From contig JAOUGQ010000059.1 in NCBI GenBank assembly GCA_029865515.1, forward strand, positions 1 to 13,897: DNA of 13,897 bases. The letters are read 5' to 3'. How positions within the stretch are numbered: position 1 is the first letter of the stretch; the number at the start of each line of letters is the position of its first letter. A program made the position numbers and the translations under genes. The notes beneath the pieces are model-generated. The model did no database searches, was not told the DNA's origin, and saw only the letters and a list, made by a program, of their open reading frames with translations. Positions 12,991 to 13,897 of the stretch are shown here, in pieces. Origin of the DNA: Nitrospirota bacterium. Lineage in GTDB: Bacteria; Nitrospirota; Nitrospiria; Nitrospirales; UBA8639.

Positions 12991-13897
12991 TTAAGACACT
13001 ACATCATCAAAAAAAGCCGGATAGCGCAGACCTTGAAAATTAAAAGGCTTCATCCCTTTTCGCTGAACAAGCACTTTAAAGGTTTTGCCCATCCCCTGCG
13101 GACGCAATAAATACGCTAAAGCCCTGACATCCTCCGACTCCTGATCCTGGTCTCTCACCAATTCTTCCACTCCCAACCCGATCAGCCAATTAGCCAAGGT
13201 TGTCAACCCGATCACATCCAACCCGCTTGCCGTTCCACTGCCGGCCAAAGCCGAAAAATTGACGTGAGCGGTGATATCCTGCTCTCCAACCCGGACATAC
13301 GGGTTAGTAGAAATTTTATGCCGGTAATAACACAATAAAGTCCCGTCTTTTCGATCGGAACGATAATAATCCTTTCCGGTATGACCGTAATCAATGGTCA
13401 TGACGACACCTTGATGGAGAATGCGAGCCACATTCTTCATCCAAGCCTCAGCTTCGATATGAAGCTCTGAGGTTTGTCCTTCGCTCAGGGACACCTTATA
13501 GGTATCAACATATTTGAGCAGCTTAGGAGAAGAACAATGAGCCAGGCACTCAACAAAATGTCCTCCTTCGTAGGCCACAACCACTTCACAAAGTTGCATG
13601 TTTTCGCATCGGATTCGATGGACGGGTAGCGCATCGACCAATTCGTTGGAAAATACCGCACCGATCAAGGAATCAGAAGCGACCTCCTCTAATGAGGACC
13701 TCCACGTCAAATGCTCTTCCACCCAGTTCCCCACTTTCTCTCTCAGCCTGGCTGCCTGACGCGATTGAAGATACGGACTGCGCTCTACTATGCGGTAGAA
13801 AAGCCGATTAAAGAAATCAGGAGCAATCGCCCGGCATTCTTGCAGAAAATCAACGGCAAACGTTCCGTTCCCTCCACCGATCTCCATAAAGGTAAAC
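12991..13897 (-). CDS. SAM-dependent methyltransferase, MidA/NDUFAF7 family (complex I assembly), 5' end missing
   Basis: Class I methyltransferase of the MidA/NDUFAF7 family (COG1565, Pfam Methyltransf_28 type). The human member dimethylates an arginine of the 49-kDa complex I subunit early in assembly. The frame is open through the right edge (FTF precedes the internal Met at 13887), so the true start is outside and roughly 80-100 residues are missing. Counting from that Met: SAM motif I EIGGGNGTF (2-10), IVERSPYLQSRQ (33-44), FSNELVDALPVHR (79-91), the family hallmark MTIDYGHTG (163-171), and GEQDITAHVNFSAL (201-214). No signal peptide can be judged. The stop is 70 bp before nuoA on the same strand with no evident promoter or terminator between, so co-transcription with nuo is likely but unproven. 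Confidence 0.9.
   Translation of the reverse strand, partial: FTFMEIGGGNGTFAVDFLQECRAIAPDFFNRLFYRIVERSPYLQSRQAARLREKVGNWVEEHLTWRSSLEEVASDSLIGAVFSNELVDALPVHRIRCENMQLCEVVVAYEGGHFVECLAHCSSPKLLKYVDTYKVSLSEGQTSELHIEAEAWMKNVARILHQGVVMTIDYGHTGKDYYRSDRKDGTLLCYYRHKISTNPYVRVGEQDITAHVNFSALAGSGTASGLDVIGLTTLANWLIGLGVEELVRDQDQESEDVRALAYLLRPQGMGKTFKVLVQRKGMKPFNFQGLRYPAFFDDVVS

Overview
The window is almost entirely one respiratory gene cluster, read on the minus strand from right to left. It encodes the proton-pumping NADH:quinone oxidoreductase (complex I, type I NADH dehydrogenase, nuo). The order is a complex I assembly methyltransferase (MidA/NDUFAF7 family, cut by the right edge), nuoA, nuoB, a fused nuoCD, nuoE, nuoF, nuoG, nuoH, nuoI, nuoJ, nuoK, nuoL and the first 289 codons of nuoM, which runs off the left edge. 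Every sizeable plus-strand reading frame is an antisense shadow of these genes. There is no gap above 300 bp (the largest is 138 bp, nuoA-nuoB), and I see no tRNA, rRNA, mobile element or CRISPR array.

The genes work together as follows. NuoE, NuoF and NuoG form the NADH-oxidising module (FMN plus an Fe-S chain). NuoB, the NuoC and NuoD parts of NuoCD, and NuoI form the connecting module that passes electrons to quinone through clusters N6a, N6b and N2. NuoA, H, J, K, L and M are membrane subunits that turn quinone reduction into proton translocation. Cysteine motifs predict a full canonical set of clusters: N1a in NuoE; N3 in NuoF; N1b, N5, N4 and N7 in NuoG; N6a and N6b in NuoI; N2 in NuoB. 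NuoG also keeps a four-cysteine set for one further [4Fe-4S] cluster, which E. coli and mitochondria have lost. The full NADH module separates this from the Fpo, Ndh-1 or 11-subunit forms that lack NuoEFG.

The gene upstream of nuoA is a homologue of the mitochondrial assembly factor NDUFAF7, which dimethylates an arginine of the 49-kDa (NuoD-type) subunit. The matching arginine is present in this NuoCD (Arg238). Enzyme and probable substrate are therefore encoded in one collinear cluster, which is the most interesting feature here.

The organism is a bacterium with aerobic or anaerobic respiration and roughly balanced base composition. The subunit sequences and layout (fused NuoCD, NuoG with N7, linked MidA gene) look to me like Nitrospirota (Nitrospira-like) or a related lineage, but this is an impression without a database search. 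In a nitrite oxidiser such an enzyme could also run in reverse to make NADH. Junctions are tight (nuoF/nuoG overlap 4 nt, nuoJ/nuoK overlap 1 nt, nuoK-nuoL 4 nt, nuoH-nuoI 14 nt), consistent with one operon. No convincing promoter or terminator is visible inside the window.
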